A stretch of 20,345 bases of DNA from an uncultured Emticicia sp. (GCF_937903345.1 NZ_CALCZQ010000029.1:1-20345); one strand, 5' to 3'. Shown: positions 8,299 to 18,200, numbered from the stretch's first letter. Program-made: numbers and translations. The notes: generated by a model from the sequence alone, not told the origin.

Positions 8299-9423
8299 AT
8301 GAAAGTTTTATATGTTGTAAATGTTGATTGGTTTTTTATTTCACACAGATTACCATTAGCAATTGAAGCAAAAAAAAGAGGTTATGAGGTGTTTGTTTTA
8401 GCTGGAGATACAGGGGTTGGTGCTTCACTTAAAAGCTTTGATATTACATTTATACCTTGGAATATAAGCCGCTCGGGCACTAATTTTTTCAAGGAAATTC
8501 AGGCAATAGCTCAACTATTTAAAGTTTTTCGGCATATAAAACCTCAATTAGTACATAATGTTGGTGTAAAAGCTGTTATTTATGGTTCTTTGGCTTCTCA
8601 ATTATTTCGCAAATCTTATATTAATGCCCTAGCAGGTATGGGTTTCGCTTTTACAGCAGATACCCTAAAAGCTCAAATTCTGAGAGTAATTATTAAACGT
8701 TTTTTTGTTTTTATATTCAAGTCTAAAAAAAGTTTATTAATACTTCAAAATGAAGATGATAAAAAATGGTTTTTGGAAAATGGCTATATAGATTCATCAA
8801 AATTAAGATTGATTAAAGGTTCTGGGGTTAATTTGAATGATTTTAAGCCTGTATCAGAACCAATTTCTTTTCCTCCAATTGTATGCCTACCAAGCAGAAT
8901 GTTATGGGATAAAGGAATAGGTGAATTCATTGAAGCAGTTCGTATGCTAAAAAGCTATGATTTAGAAAACGTACGATTTGTTTTGGCAGGAGGAATAGAC
9001 ACAGAAAATCCAGCAAATATTCTACAAAAACAACTACAAGAATGGGTTTCTGAAGGTATTGTTGAGTGGTGGGGGTATCAAACCGATATGCCAAATTTAC
9101 TTTCAAAAGTAACAATTGTTGTTTTACCTTCTTATAAAGAAGGTTTACCTAAAGTCTTGTTAGAGGCTTCTGCTATTGGTCGAGCAATAATTACAACTGA
9201 TGTGGTCGGGTGTCGAGAAATAATTAAAAACGATTATAATGGTATCTTAGTTCCGCCCCAAAATGCAGTAGCCTTAGCAAAAGCAATTAGTAAATTACTA
9301 TTTGATTCTGAATTACGAAAAAAGTATATTGAAAATGGTTTTGCATCAGTTAAACATAACTTTACTATTGAAATAGTAACTGAGCAAACTTTTATTTTAT
9401 ATGATGAATTGTGTACCGTTTAA
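8299..9423 (+). CDS. GT4-family glycosyltransferase
   Basis: 374 aa, GT-B fold. The N terminus MKVLYVVNVDWFFISHRLPLA is the typical first strand and loop of the PglA/WbpH-like GT4 group, and the C-terminal lobe has LPSRMLWDKGIGEFIEAVRML and the E-x7-E signature EGLPKVLLE (E281 and E289), followed by GCREIIKNDYNGILVPP. It is a cytoplasmic retaining glycosyltransferase acting on a lipid-linked acceptor, probably early in assembly because a WecA-like initiating enzyme and a nucleotide-sugar epimerase follow directly. The 64-bp gap before it holds only a weak 4-5 bp hairpin (ACAG-TTTTT-CTGT at about 8237-8250). The donor sugar is unknown; an N-acetylated hexosamine would suit the subgroup, which is inference. 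Confidence 0.9.
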   Translation: MKVLYVVNVDWFFISHRLPLAIEAKKRGYEVFVLAGDTGVGASLKSFDITFIPWNISRSGTNFFKEIQAIAQLFKVFRHIKPQLVHNVGVKAVIYGSLASQLFRKSYINALAGMGFAFTADTLKAQILRVIIKRFFVFIFKSKKSLLILQNEDDKKWFLENGYIDSSKLRLIKGSGVNLNDFKPVSEPISFPPIVCLPSRMLWDKGIGEFIEAVRMLKSYDLENVRFVLAGGIDTENPANILQKQLQEWVSEGIVEWWGYQTDMPNLLSKVTIVVLPSYKEGLPKVLLEASAIGRAIITTDVVGCREIIKNDYNGILVPPQNAVALAKAISKLLFDSELRKKYIENGFASVKHNFTIEIVTEQTFILYDELCTV

Positions 9424-9477
9424 TAAATTTCTTACAAAAAATCTTGCATTTGTTTTAAAATCAGTTTATTTTTAAAA

Positions 9478-10410
9478 ATGAATAAAATATTAATAACAGG
9501 AGGAGCTGGTTTTATACCAAGCTCATTAGTTGATGCTCTTTTGGTCGATAAGGAGAACTATATTGTAGCAGTAGATAATTTTCTTACGGGTTTTGATGAT
9601 AATTTACCTAACCCACGGCCAAAAAACTACCATTTTATCAAATGTGATGTAAACAATTATAATGAGCTTTCAGCAATTATGCTAGCTTACAGGTTTGATA
9701 TCGTTTTTCACTATGCAGCGGTAGTAGGAGTTAAAAGAACATTAGAAAATCCACTTTTAGTTTTAAATGACATTGAAGGAATAAAAAATATTTTAAGTTT
9801 AAGTAAAAATTCTGGCGTGAAAAGAGTTTTTTTTTCATCCTCATCAGAAGTTTATGGAGAGCCCGTAGAATTTCCGCAGAATGAACATACAACACCACTT
9901 AACTCAAAATTACCTTATGCGATTGTAAAAAATGTTGGAGAGGCATTTGTTAAATCTTATGGTAAAGAACACGAGTTGGATTATACTATCTTTCGGTTTT
10001 TTAATACTTTTGGACCTAAACAAAGCTCTGATTTTGTTGTTGCGAAGTTTTTAGAGGCAGCAAAAAACAATAAAGATATTACTATCTATGGAGATGGCTC
10101 TCAGACTCGAACATTCTGTTTTATAAATGACAATATTGATACTACATTAAAAATATTAAATCAGAATTTAGCTAAAAACGATATATTAAACATTGGCTCT
10201 AACAAGGAGATTTCGATAATTGAATTGGCTCGGAAAATAATTTATAAAACAAACTCTAAATCAAAAATTATTCATTTACCTTCATTAGAAGAGGGTGATA
10301 TGACAAGAAGGAAACCAGATAATACGCGAATGCTTCAAATACTTGGGAAAGAAATGATTAGTCTGGATGAAGGTTTAGATAAAATTATAAATAATCCAAA
10401 AACACGTTAA
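9478..10410 (+). CDS. extended-SDR NAD-dependent epimerase/dehydratase (nucleotide-sugar)
   Basis: 310 aa, normal for UDP-sugar epimerases and dehydratases. The N-terminal Rossmann motif is GGAGFIPSS (8-16), where the third glycine of the usual GxxGxxG is replaced by Pro14; the codon is a clear CCA at 9517. The catalytic tyrosine and lysine are in YAIVK (Y147, K151), preceded by the serine-rich SSSSEVYGEP (120-129). The substrate-binding region contains FNTFGPKQ (175-182) and GDGSQTRTFCFINDN. The family interconverts or dehydrates nucleotide sugars feeding the glycosyltransferases; 4-epimerase or UDP-glucuronate decarboxylase-type activity are both possible. It lies 3 bp upstream of the WecA-like gene, so the two are likely co-translated. 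Confidence 0.87.
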   Translation: MNKILITGGAGFIPSSLVDALLVDKENYIVAVDNFLTGFDDNLPNPRPKNYHFIKCDVNNYNELSAIMLAYRFDIVFHYAAVVGVKRTLENPLLVLNDIEGIKNILSLSKNSGVKRVFFSSSSEVYGEPVEFPQNEHTTPLNSKLPYAIVKNVGEAFVKSYGKEHELDYTIFRFFNTFGPKQSSDFVVAKFLEAAKNNKDITIYGDGSQTRTFCFINDNIDTTLKILNQNLAKNDILNIGSNKEISIIELARKIIYKTNSKSKIIHLPSLEEGDMTRRKPDNTRMLQILGKEMISLDEGLDKIINNPKTR

Positions 10411-10413
10411 GCT

Positions 10414-11526
10414 ATGAATTATTTTTCTTTTGTAAATTTGATATTTTTTATAGCATCTCTTTTACTCTCAATTACTCTATATTCAATTTTTTTAAAATAT
10501 GTAAATTCGTTTGGCAATAGAGAAATTCAGCATGATGATGGTCAAAAAAGATGGGGTTCTCGAAGAAAGCCATCTATTGGAGGTGTAATTTTTTTTATTG
10601 TTTTTCTAACTAGTCTTATTTGTAATTTATTAATTAATCCCATCTCAAGTGGTATAAATTATATTTTTGGATTAATACTCCCCGCCACATTAGGTTTCAT
10701 AGTTGGTTTCTTTGACGATGCTTATAATACCGTTCCATTTCTAAAGTTTTTTGGTCAATTAATTTGTGCTATATTGTTTATTTGGTCTGGATTAGTAATA
10801 AATATTTCAACATCGGATACTTTTAACAATTTGGCAACTATTTTTTGGGTAGTAGGTATGATGAATTCGATAAATATGTTGGATAACATGGATGGTATTG
10901 TTTCATCCACTACAATTATATCTTTGATATTATGTTTGTTTATTCCATCGATTTATCAAAATAATACGGATTTTGCCATAAATATATCCATAATAGCCGT
11001 TTTAATAGGCTTCCTATTTTATAATTGGCATCCTTCAAAAATGTATATGGGAGATACTGGAAGTCAATTTTTAGGGCTCTATGTAGCTTGGATTACAATA
11101 AAACATGTTTGGGGCTTCAAAAGTCCAATTTCTACCTTCCATGTTGAGCAAATAATAGCCCCAATTTTAATGTTAATTGTGCCCATAATGGATACTACAA
11201 CAGTAATTTTTAGAAGAATGATGAAAGGTCAATCACCTTTTGTTGGTGGACGTGACCATACTACTCATCATCTTGCATTATTGGGTTTAACAGATAACCA
11301 GGTTGTTTATGCTCTAAGTTCTATATCTCTAATAAGTGGAATAACTTTTATATTCTTCTTGAAAAGTTTAAATGTTTGGTCACCAAGCATGACATTGGGA
11401 GTATTCTCCTTTTATTTAACTATTTTTATCGGCTTACAGTATTTATATAATAAAGCAAAAAAGAAAAAAAGGAGTGAAAAAGAGGAAACTTTAAAAGAAA
11501 GCTTTAATAGTATTTCGTCCAACTAA
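10414..11526 (+). CDS. WecA/MraY-family undecaprenyl-phosphate sugar-1-phosphate transferase
   Basis: 370 aa polytopic membrane protein with about eleven hydrophobic segments. Family motifs are all present: GFFDDAYN (Asp101-Asp102, metal/substrate site), NMLDNMDG (154-161), MGDTGS (212-217) and the cytoplasmic basic loop GGRDHTTHHL (278-287), which is typical of the WecA/TagO/WbpL side of the family rather than MraY. It transfers a sugar-1-phosphate, usually an N-acetylhexosamine, from a UDP donor to undecaprenyl phosphate, the first committed step of lipid-linked glycan assembly. The C-terminal tail is lysine-rich and cytoplasmic. It ends the + strand glycan operon, and its last 23 bp overlap the 3' end of the convergent Wzi-like gene. 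No intrinsic terminator was found after it. Confidence 0.92.
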   Translation: MNYFSFVNLIFFIASLLLSITLYSIFLKYVNSFGNREIQHDDGQKRWGSRRKPSIGGVIFFIVFLTSLICNLLINPISSGINYIFGLILPATLGFIVGFFDDAYNTVPFLKFFGQLICAILFIWSGLVINISTSDTFNNLATIFWVVGMMNSINMLDNMDGIVSSTTIISLILCLFIPSIYQNNTDFAINISIIAVLIGFLFYNWHPSKMYMGDTGSQFLGLYVAWITIKHVWGFKSPISTFHVEQIIAPILMLIVPIMDTTTVIFRRMMKGQSPFVGGRDHTTHHLALLGLTDNQVVYALSSISLISGITFIFFLKSLNVWSPSMTLGVFSFYLTIFIGLQYLYNKAKKKKRSEKEETLKESFNSISSN

Positions 11527-12970
11527 AAAATGTGCCTATTTTGTTTTTATGAAAATCAGTTTTCTCATACTCAATATTTAGAGCTAATTTTTGTTTTTTA
11601 AGCAGATAACCAAAATTAAAAAATATATTATTTTGATTAAATTTTAAAGGAGAAAAATAGGTGCCATAATTGATAGTCTTTGAAAATCTACTTAAAAAAT
11701 AGAGATTATTAAAATTGCCAGACAATGATAAAATAAAAGATTGTACTCGTGTATTTCTAAATTTTACAGGATTTGTATCTGACAATTTTAGAAAGTTTTT
11801 ATCTAAGAAAAAAGGCGTTCCAATTGATTGGGAATTATAAGACCATCCATCTAAATAGATACTATTATTAAAATAATTATCTAAACCTCTTAATTGAGGT
11901 ATGATATTTTCACTGCCTGTGTTTCCTCCTTGGCTTGTAGTATTTAGGTATTCAAACAAAATTGCATTGATACCAATTTTTTTTATGCTGATAATGTTAT
12001 TTTTTTTCAGGCTAAAACCAAACAAACCGTCATTAATATTATTCAAATAAAACAAAGATCCGTCCTCGTAAATACTTTGTCGGTAAATGAAAAACTTATA
12101 TTTATTTATTTGTGATTCTAATCCAATATCAACCGTACCTAAATGATTGCCAATTCTATTCCATGCCTCATTTAGTGGCCGTCCTACTACCGCTCCATCA
12201 TTACCTTGATTAATTGAAAGCCCACTAACCACATTTAAATAAGAATTAAGGCCAGAGGGTAGTTTGTCAATTATTAGGCCGTTAGAGTCTCTTTGAGGGC
12301 TTGAGTACCTTCCTCCCCATTGTACCTGATGATTGAATCCTCCATAAAACTTTATTTTCCAATTAGGTTTTCCTAAACGACCATAAATCCATTTTTGGTG
12401 TAGAAAATAATTTTTAATATATCCATTATCAAACCATCCATGAGCAAAAGCTCCTTTTATAGAGATAAGCCCATGTCCAATAATAGAAGTATAATTTGGA
12501 ATAGAAATTTGAAGTTTTGGCATCGGTAAGGCATTACCTGACCAAATATAGGAGCCAGAAGTAAGTGTTGTATCAACCAAACCTATAACTTCTCGTCTGC
12601 GACCGCCATAAATCTCAAATGCACCAAAACGAACTTTTAGATAGGCTTCAGGCAAAAATAGGCCACTTTGTTTTCCAACATTGGCAACACCCCAAAAGCC
12701 ATAGCCAATGCCAAACTTTTTTAGCTTTTGTCTATCATTTTTGGTGGAGTCATACTCTTTATTAGCAGACCCTCGAAAAGTTAGCACTGGAGCTTGCAGA
12801 GGTACGATGCCATATTGATTGGAACGTAGCCAAAAAGGGGTAATTGCCGTTGTGGAGAAATAAGTACCAGTTTCTAACTGATACTTAGTTTTTGAAAATA
12901 ATGTTTGAGCAAAAGATATATTTACAAAAACGATAATAAAACATAAATGTGTAAGGAATTTTCTAATCAT
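11504..12970 (-). CDS. Wzi-family capsule-assembly outer-membrane protein
   Basis: 488 aa. Signal peptide residues 1-21 end in ISFA, before Q22. The mature part opens with a stretch containing TPFWLRSNQYG (44-54) and later VRFGAFEIYGGRRRE (about 113-127), both recognisable in the Bacteroidota Cap_assembly_Wzi family, and continues as alternating amphipathic strands rich in Tyr, Asn, Gly and Phe, ending in an aromatic C terminus (KYY). This fits an outer-membrane beta-barrel of about 18 strands. In enterobacteria Wzi binds capsule at the cell surface; a similar attachment role for the glycan of the neighbouring cluster is inference. It starts 5 bp after the stop of the T9SS cargo gene upstream, so the two form an operon. 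Confidence 0.86.
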   Translation of the reverse strand: MIRKFLTHLCFIIVFVNISFAQTLFSKTKYQLETGTYFSTTAITPFWLRSNQYGIVPLQAPVLTFRGSANKEYDSTKNDRQKLKKFGIGYGFWGVANVGKQSGLFLPEAYLKVRFGAFEIYGGRRREVIGLVDTTLTSGSYIWSGNALPMPKLQISIPNYTSIIGHGLISIKGAFAHGWFDNGYIKNYFLHQKWIYGRLGKPNWKIKFYGGFNHQVQWGGRYSSPQRDSNGLIIDKLPSGLNSYLNVVSGLSINQGNDGAVVGRPLNEAWNRIGNHLGTVDIGLESQINKYKFFIYRQSIYEDGSLFYLNNINDGLFGFSLKKNNIISIKKIGINAILFEYLNTTSQGGNTGSENIIPQLRGLDNYFNNSIYLDGWSYNSQSIGTPFFLDKNFLKLSDTNPVKFRNTRVQSFILSLSGNFNNLYFLSRFSKTINYGTYFSPLKFNQNNIFFNFGYLLKKQKLALNIEYEKTDFHKNKIGTFFSWTKYY

Positions 12971-12975
12971 AAATT

Positions 12976-14967
12976 TTATCTTAATAGCAAAAATTTGCCT
13001 GATTTGGTTAATTCTTTCCCATCATTGAGTTTGGCATTTATTTTAAATGAATAGGTATCTGATGGAGCATAATTATCTTGAAATTTTCCATCCCAAGTTT
13101 TTGTTGGGTCTGTGGAGGTGAAAACAGGAATTCCCCAACGATTATAAATTTGAATTTCAAAACTTGTTATTCGCTTAGTTGAACCCTTTATGGTTAAAGC
13201 ATCATTTATATTATCTCCATTTGGAGAGAATGCGTCTGATAAAAATAATTTTACTTCAATCGGAATTGTATAAGTGTTTGAAAAACTTTCTTTTCCATTA
13301 GTTGAAATTGCTTTTATCTGATATTTTGCCTCAAACTCAAAATCTTCTAAATTAGGTGCATATGATGTTTCATTGAAATTTTTGGTTTCTTCAAGTTTAG
13401 GAACATTTGTTTGTTCATTAAAACTTTGTATTTCAAACCTACTAATATTTGCATTTCCAAAAGGAGAATTATTTGTCCAAGCTAAATTTCCCCCAGCTAC
13501 TTGGTCTAAAAAAATTGTACATAAAGCTGGAGAAGCCGCAGATGTGCTCCCGCATTCATCAATAAATGCTACTTTATAACAATATGATTTTGTTGAAGCA
13601 TCTGCACTTGCATCAGTATATTGCTTATTGAGAGTGCCAAAGTTTATTTTTTCAAGTAGATTATTTTCAAATTTGTAATACAAAAACTCATTTCTTCGTA
13701 AACTCCAAGGGCTGTTATCTTTGATATTTATTTCTACTTGATTGTTATCTTTTACAGATACGATCGATTCTGTCATAGCATCGGCTACCACATCTTTTCG
13801 ATTTATACATCGTTTAGGTGATATACTTGTACTTTCATAAGAAAATCTGCCATAATCAATCGTTCCTTGTACTTTATTTACAACTTGATAACAATACTCT
13901 TTTGTACAATCCACAGGGTCTGTATGAGGATTTCCCGGGGCACTTATAATTGTCGTGGCTCCACCTTTTTCTTCTTTTTTTATGGTTGGGCTGACACTTT
14001 TAACAATTACTTGTACATCATAAGTAATCGTTGTCCCTCCTGATGGGTGGGTTTGCCAATTTAAAATATTTGTTTTATCAACAGCTTTTACATCTAATTT
14101 TGATGTACATACTTCTCCTGAACCTTCTTTGCAACCAAAATTACGAAAAACCTTAAAACAAGATTGCACTGTATCAATCAAATTAACGTCGTAAGTACCT
14201 GGCTTAATTTTCATCATAACCTGCCCATTGACATAATTACCCTTAGCACTTCTTTGATACAAATCATAATCGTCTAATGCACCCGTAAAGCTTATCGTTG
14301 CCGATTTGCTATCGGCACTCATTTCTAAAGTTTTTATATTTGGATAGTTTGGTCCACCATCCATCTGAATTACTTTAGGGGTCGCCCTTGGGCATGAAGT
14401 TGGCGTATTATAAAGCCCTTCAACTCTAATTGTGCGAGAAGTGGCGGTGGTTGTAAAGTTTCGAGCTCTCTTGATTGGCAGTGCTGTTCCAGAAGCGGTA
14501 TTTTCAATAAATCCATCACCCCAATTGATTCGATAAGAATCAAAATTATTAGCTGGGTCTTGTCCTATTATTATTTGAAGAAAATCGTTGCAAGCAGAAG
14601 TAGTATAAACTGGTTCGGTATTGGCTAAAACTCTTACCACATCACAAAAATACATATCCTTTCCATTCTTCTTGCCATATTGAAGAACGGTATATTGCCC
14701 AGCGACAGGGAATTTATAATCGAGATTGGGTTGTGAAAGGATACTTGAAAGTTGAGAAGCTGGCTGCCCAGTATAACCAAAAATATACTTTACATCCGTT
14801 CCGCCAGAATTATCTTTGAGTTTTACTGTCTGCCCAATACAAACAGTCGATTTGTCTTCAAAAGTAAATCCACCTTTTTCAACGCCTGTTGGAATATCGC
14901 AAACCCCTTGTGCGAAAACAGTGCTTGAAAATAGAAGCAGAAAACTAATTTTGAAGAGCTTATTCAT
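12976..14967 (-). CDS. T9SS type B cargo protein (gliding motility-associated C-terminal domain)
   Basis: 663 aa. Signal peptide 1-19 (ends TVFA). After that come PKD/Ig-like segments (about 25-120, then a region containing INWGDGFIEN), a stretch of fibronectin-III-like strands (about 290-480, with NILNWQTHPSGG and later GNLAWTNNSP), and the C-terminal CHU_C/type B sorting domain at about 574-663, recognisable by DAFSPNGDNINDAL, IYNRWGIPVF, and WDGK. That domain directs export across the outer membrane by T9SS, a process known in Bacteroidota. Several pairs of cysteines in the N-terminal two thirds suggest disulfide-stabilised domains. The central part has no catalytic motif I recognise; adhesion or matrix binding is likely. 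It is first in an operon with the wzi-like gene, which suggests a role at the same surface. Confidence 0.85.
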   Translation of the reverse strand: MNKLFKISFLLLFSSTVFAQGVCDIPTGVEKGGFTFEDKSTVCIGQTVKLKDNSGGTDVKYIFGYTGQPASQLSSILSQPNLDYKFPVAGQYTVLQYGKKNGKDMYFCDVVRVLANTEPVYTTSACNDFLQIIIGQDPANNFDSYRINWGDGFIENTASGTALPIKRARNFTTTATSRTIRVEGLYNTPTSCPRATPKVIQMDGGPNYPNIKTLEMSADSKSATISFTGALDDYDLYQRSAKGNYVNGQVMMKIKPGTYDVNLIDTVQSCFKVFRNFGCKEGSGEVCTSKLDVKAVDKTNILNWQTHPSGGTTITYDVQVIVKSVSPTIKKEEKGGATTIISAPGNPHTDPVDCTKEYCYQVVNKVQGTIDYGRFSYESTSISPKRCINRKDVVADAMTESIVSVKDNNQVEINIKDNSPWSLRRNEFLYYKFENNLLEKINFGTLNKQYTDASADASTKSYCYKVAFIDECGSTSAASPALCTIFLDQVAGGNLAWTNNSPFGNANISRFEIQSFNEQTNVPKLEETKNFNETSYAPNLEDFEFEAKYQIKAISTNGKESFSNTYTIPIEVKLFLSDAFSPNGDNINDALTIKGSTKRITSFEIQIYNRWGIPVFTSTDPTKTWDGKFQDNYAPSDTYSFKINAKLNDGKELTKSGKFLLLR

Positions 14968-15149
14968 ATATGTTTAATAGGCCTATATTAATTACAAATT
15001 TGCACATAAATAACGTATTCTTTGAATAATAATTCTGAAAATCTTAAATTTTTTATTTAAAGGATAGATTTTTTCTTCAAAAGATTCAAACAAACTAATA
15101 CAAATAATCAACTATTAGTATGATATTCTTTCAAAGGGTAAAAAATTTG

Positions 15150-15157
15150 TATCTTTG
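15150..15157 (+). promoter_or_regulatory. probable ileS promoter, Bacteroidota -7 element
   Basis: TATCTTTG at 15150-15157 matches the Bacteroidota -7 consensus TAnnTTTG exactly. The -33 box is weak: TTT at 15129-15131 lies 18 bases upstream, rather than a clean TTG. Transcription would begin near 15162, giving a leader of about 50 bases before the ileS ATG at 15212. The rest of the 244-bp divergent gap (14968-15211) is AT-rich; I found no equally good element for the - strand T9SS gene. Confidence 0.6.
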
Positions 15158-15211
15158 CACCTCAAAAATCAGAGCTGATGCCGAAATCAGTTCGTTTATG
15201 ACTAATTCATC

Positions 15212-18200
15212 ATGCACTACAAAGAATATAAATCAGTCAATTATGCCGCTATTGCCGACGAAGTTTTAGCTTTTTGGAAAGAAAACAAAATCTTCGAGCA
15301 ATCTATTGAAGTACGTGAAGGTTTCCCAACTTTTACATTTTTCGAGGGGCCACCGTCAGCTAACGGCACCCCTGGAATACACCACGTAATGGCTCGTTCG
15401 ATTAAAGATATTTTTTGTCGCTATAAAACGCTACGTGGTTTTCAAGTAAAACGCAAAGGAGGATGGGATACGCACGGATTACCTGTTGAGCTTCAAGTAG
15501 AAAAAGAGCTCGGTATTACGAAAGAAGATATTGGCAAGAAAATAACGGTTGAGGAATATAATCAAAAATGTCGAGAAACGGTCATGCGTTTTACCGACCA
15601 ATGGGACGATTTGACCGAAAAAATGGGTTATTGGGTTGACCTTGAAAATCCTTATATTACATACAAAAACGAATACATTGAAAGTATTTGGCATTTATTG
15701 AAGGAATTTTACAAAAAAGGATTGCTTTATAAAGGCTACACGATTCAACCCTATTCGCCAGCGGCAGGAACAGGTCTAAGCTCGCACGAATTAAATATGC
15801 CAGGCACCTACAAAGATGTAAAAGATACTTCTTTGACCGCCCAATTCAAGGTAATAGAAAATCAAAAGTCAAAATTCCTTTTTGATGCGGACAAAAACTC
15901 TCCATCTGGGGGTCGGGGGGCTGAAGCCGTTTTCATTCTCGCTTGGACAACCACACCGTGGACGCTTCCTGCAAACTCGGCTCTGACGGTTGGAAAAAAC
16001 ATCAATTATGTTTTGGTAAAAACTTTCAATCCGTACACGTATTTGCCAGTAAATGTGGTTTTGGCAAAAGACCTAATCGGGAAATATTTCACTGAAAAAG
16101 GTAAAGATGGAGACTTTGAGAATTTCCAAGATTCTGATAAAAAAGTTATTCCTTGGACAATCATCGCCGACTGTAAAGGTTCGGATTTAGAAGGAATTGT
16201 ATATGAACAACTGCTGCCTTATGTTCAACCCGAAACTCCTGCATTTAGAGTGATAATTGGAGATTTCGTAACAACCGAAGATGGTACAGGCGTTGTACAT
16301 ACGTCGCCCACTTTTGGTGCAGACGATTTTAGAGTTGCTCAACAACACGGTATTCCGTCAATTATGGTTAAGGATGAAACAGGAAAAGATGTGCCAATTG
16401 TTGACCGCAGGGGACGTTTCGTAAAAGAAATCACTGATTTTGCCTTAGAATATGTAAAAGAAGCCTATTTGACCGATGCAGAAAAAGAGGCAGAGAGAGT
16501 CAAACAAAATCGTGATAAATATCTTTCAGTTGATGAGCGTATCGCAATTAAATTAAAAACTGAAAATAAAGCCTTTAACGTTCAGCGTTACGAACACACA
16601 TACCCGCATTGTTGGCGTACTGACAAACCGGTGCTTTACTATCCGCTTGATAGTTGGTTTATTCGCACAACTGCCATGAAAGATAAGTTAGTAGAATTAA
16701 ACAAAACCATCAACTGGAAGCCCGAAAGTACAGGAACTGGTCGTTTTGGTAATTGGCTCGAAAACTTAGTGGATTGGAATTTAAGCCGTAGCCGCTATTG
16801 GGGAACACCACTACCAATTTGGCGTTCGGAAGACGGCGAAGAAGTATGTATTGGCTCAGTAGAAGAACTCGTAAATGGCTTAAAACATGCATTGAAAGAT
16901 GATGTTTTAAGCGAAGAGCAAAGAGAAAAGAATAATTCATTCCTTCAATCGTTCGATGCACATACATTTGACCTTCACCGCCCTTATGTTGATGAAGTTT
17001 TTATGGTTTCGGCAAGTGGAAAAGTGATGCAACGTGAAACTGACCTAATTGACGTTTGGTTTGATTCTGGAGCGATGCCTTTTGCACAATGGCATTATCC
17101 GTTTGAAAATAAAGAGATTTTTGACACGAATTACCCAGCCGATTTTATTTCAGAAGGTGTTGATCAAACTCGTGGTTGGTTTTTTACACTTCACGCCATT
17201 TCTGGTATGTTGTTCGATTCCGTTGCGTTCAAAAATGTAGTTTCAACTGGTCTGGTTTTGGATAAAAACGGCAATAAAATGTCGAAACGTCTTGGGAATG
17301 CTGTAGACCCATTCGATACTTTGGGTAAATTTGGTGCTGATCCAACCCGTTGGTACATGATTACCAACGCCGAGCCTTGGGACAATCTGAAATTTAATTT
17401 AGAAGGTATCACCGAGGTGCGTAATAAATTCTTCGGAACGCTCAGCAATACGTATAATTTCTTTGCACTTTACGCAAATCTTGATAATTATAAGATGTCG
17501 GAGACCGATAGAGTGTCTTATGCTAAACTGCCAGAAATGGATCGTTGGATTTTGTCGAAATTGTATACGCTTATCAAAGAAGTAGGTGAACAATTTGATG
17601 AGTATAATCCAACTAAAGCAGGGCGTTTGGTGCAAGATTTCGTTTGTGACCAACTTTCTAACTGGTATGTCCGTTTGTGCCGACGTCGTTTCTGGACCGG
17701 TTCATCGCATGACGGTTCGTCGCATGAGGGTTCGTCGTACGAAGCCGAAATGACTGAAAATAAAAAAGCAGCTTACGAAACACTTCAACAATGTTTGGTG
17801 ACGATTGCTCAATTGATGTCGCCAATTGCTCCTTTCTACGGAGATTGGTTATACAAAAACCTGACAGATGCTATCCGTGAAGAAGCAAAAGCGATTAACT
17901 CGCCACTTCGCCACGAATCTGTACATTTTACAGATTGGACACTTTATGACGAAAAATGGGTTGATAAAGACTTAGAAGCTTCGATGGATTTGGCTCAAAC
18001 TATTTCGTCATTGGTGCACTCATTGCGTAAAACTCACAAAATCAAGGTTCGACAACCATTGAAGCGAATTTTGATTCCAGTTTTATCAGAAAGCACGCGT
18101 GAGCAAATTCGTCACATAGAAGAAATTATCAAATCAGAAGTAAATATTAAGCTAATCGAATACCTTGATGATGATTCGGGAATCTTAAAAAAGAAAGTAA

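Noticed and set aside
15162..15211. T-box or riboswitch leader controlling ileS
   Set aside because: The leader is only about 50 bases and shows no T-box or antiterminator elements, which are also not typical of Bacteroidota.
16710..17653. Several 84-85 codon open frames on the - strand inside ileS
   Set aside because: They overlap each other and a highly conserved gene; composition follows the ileS codon pattern.
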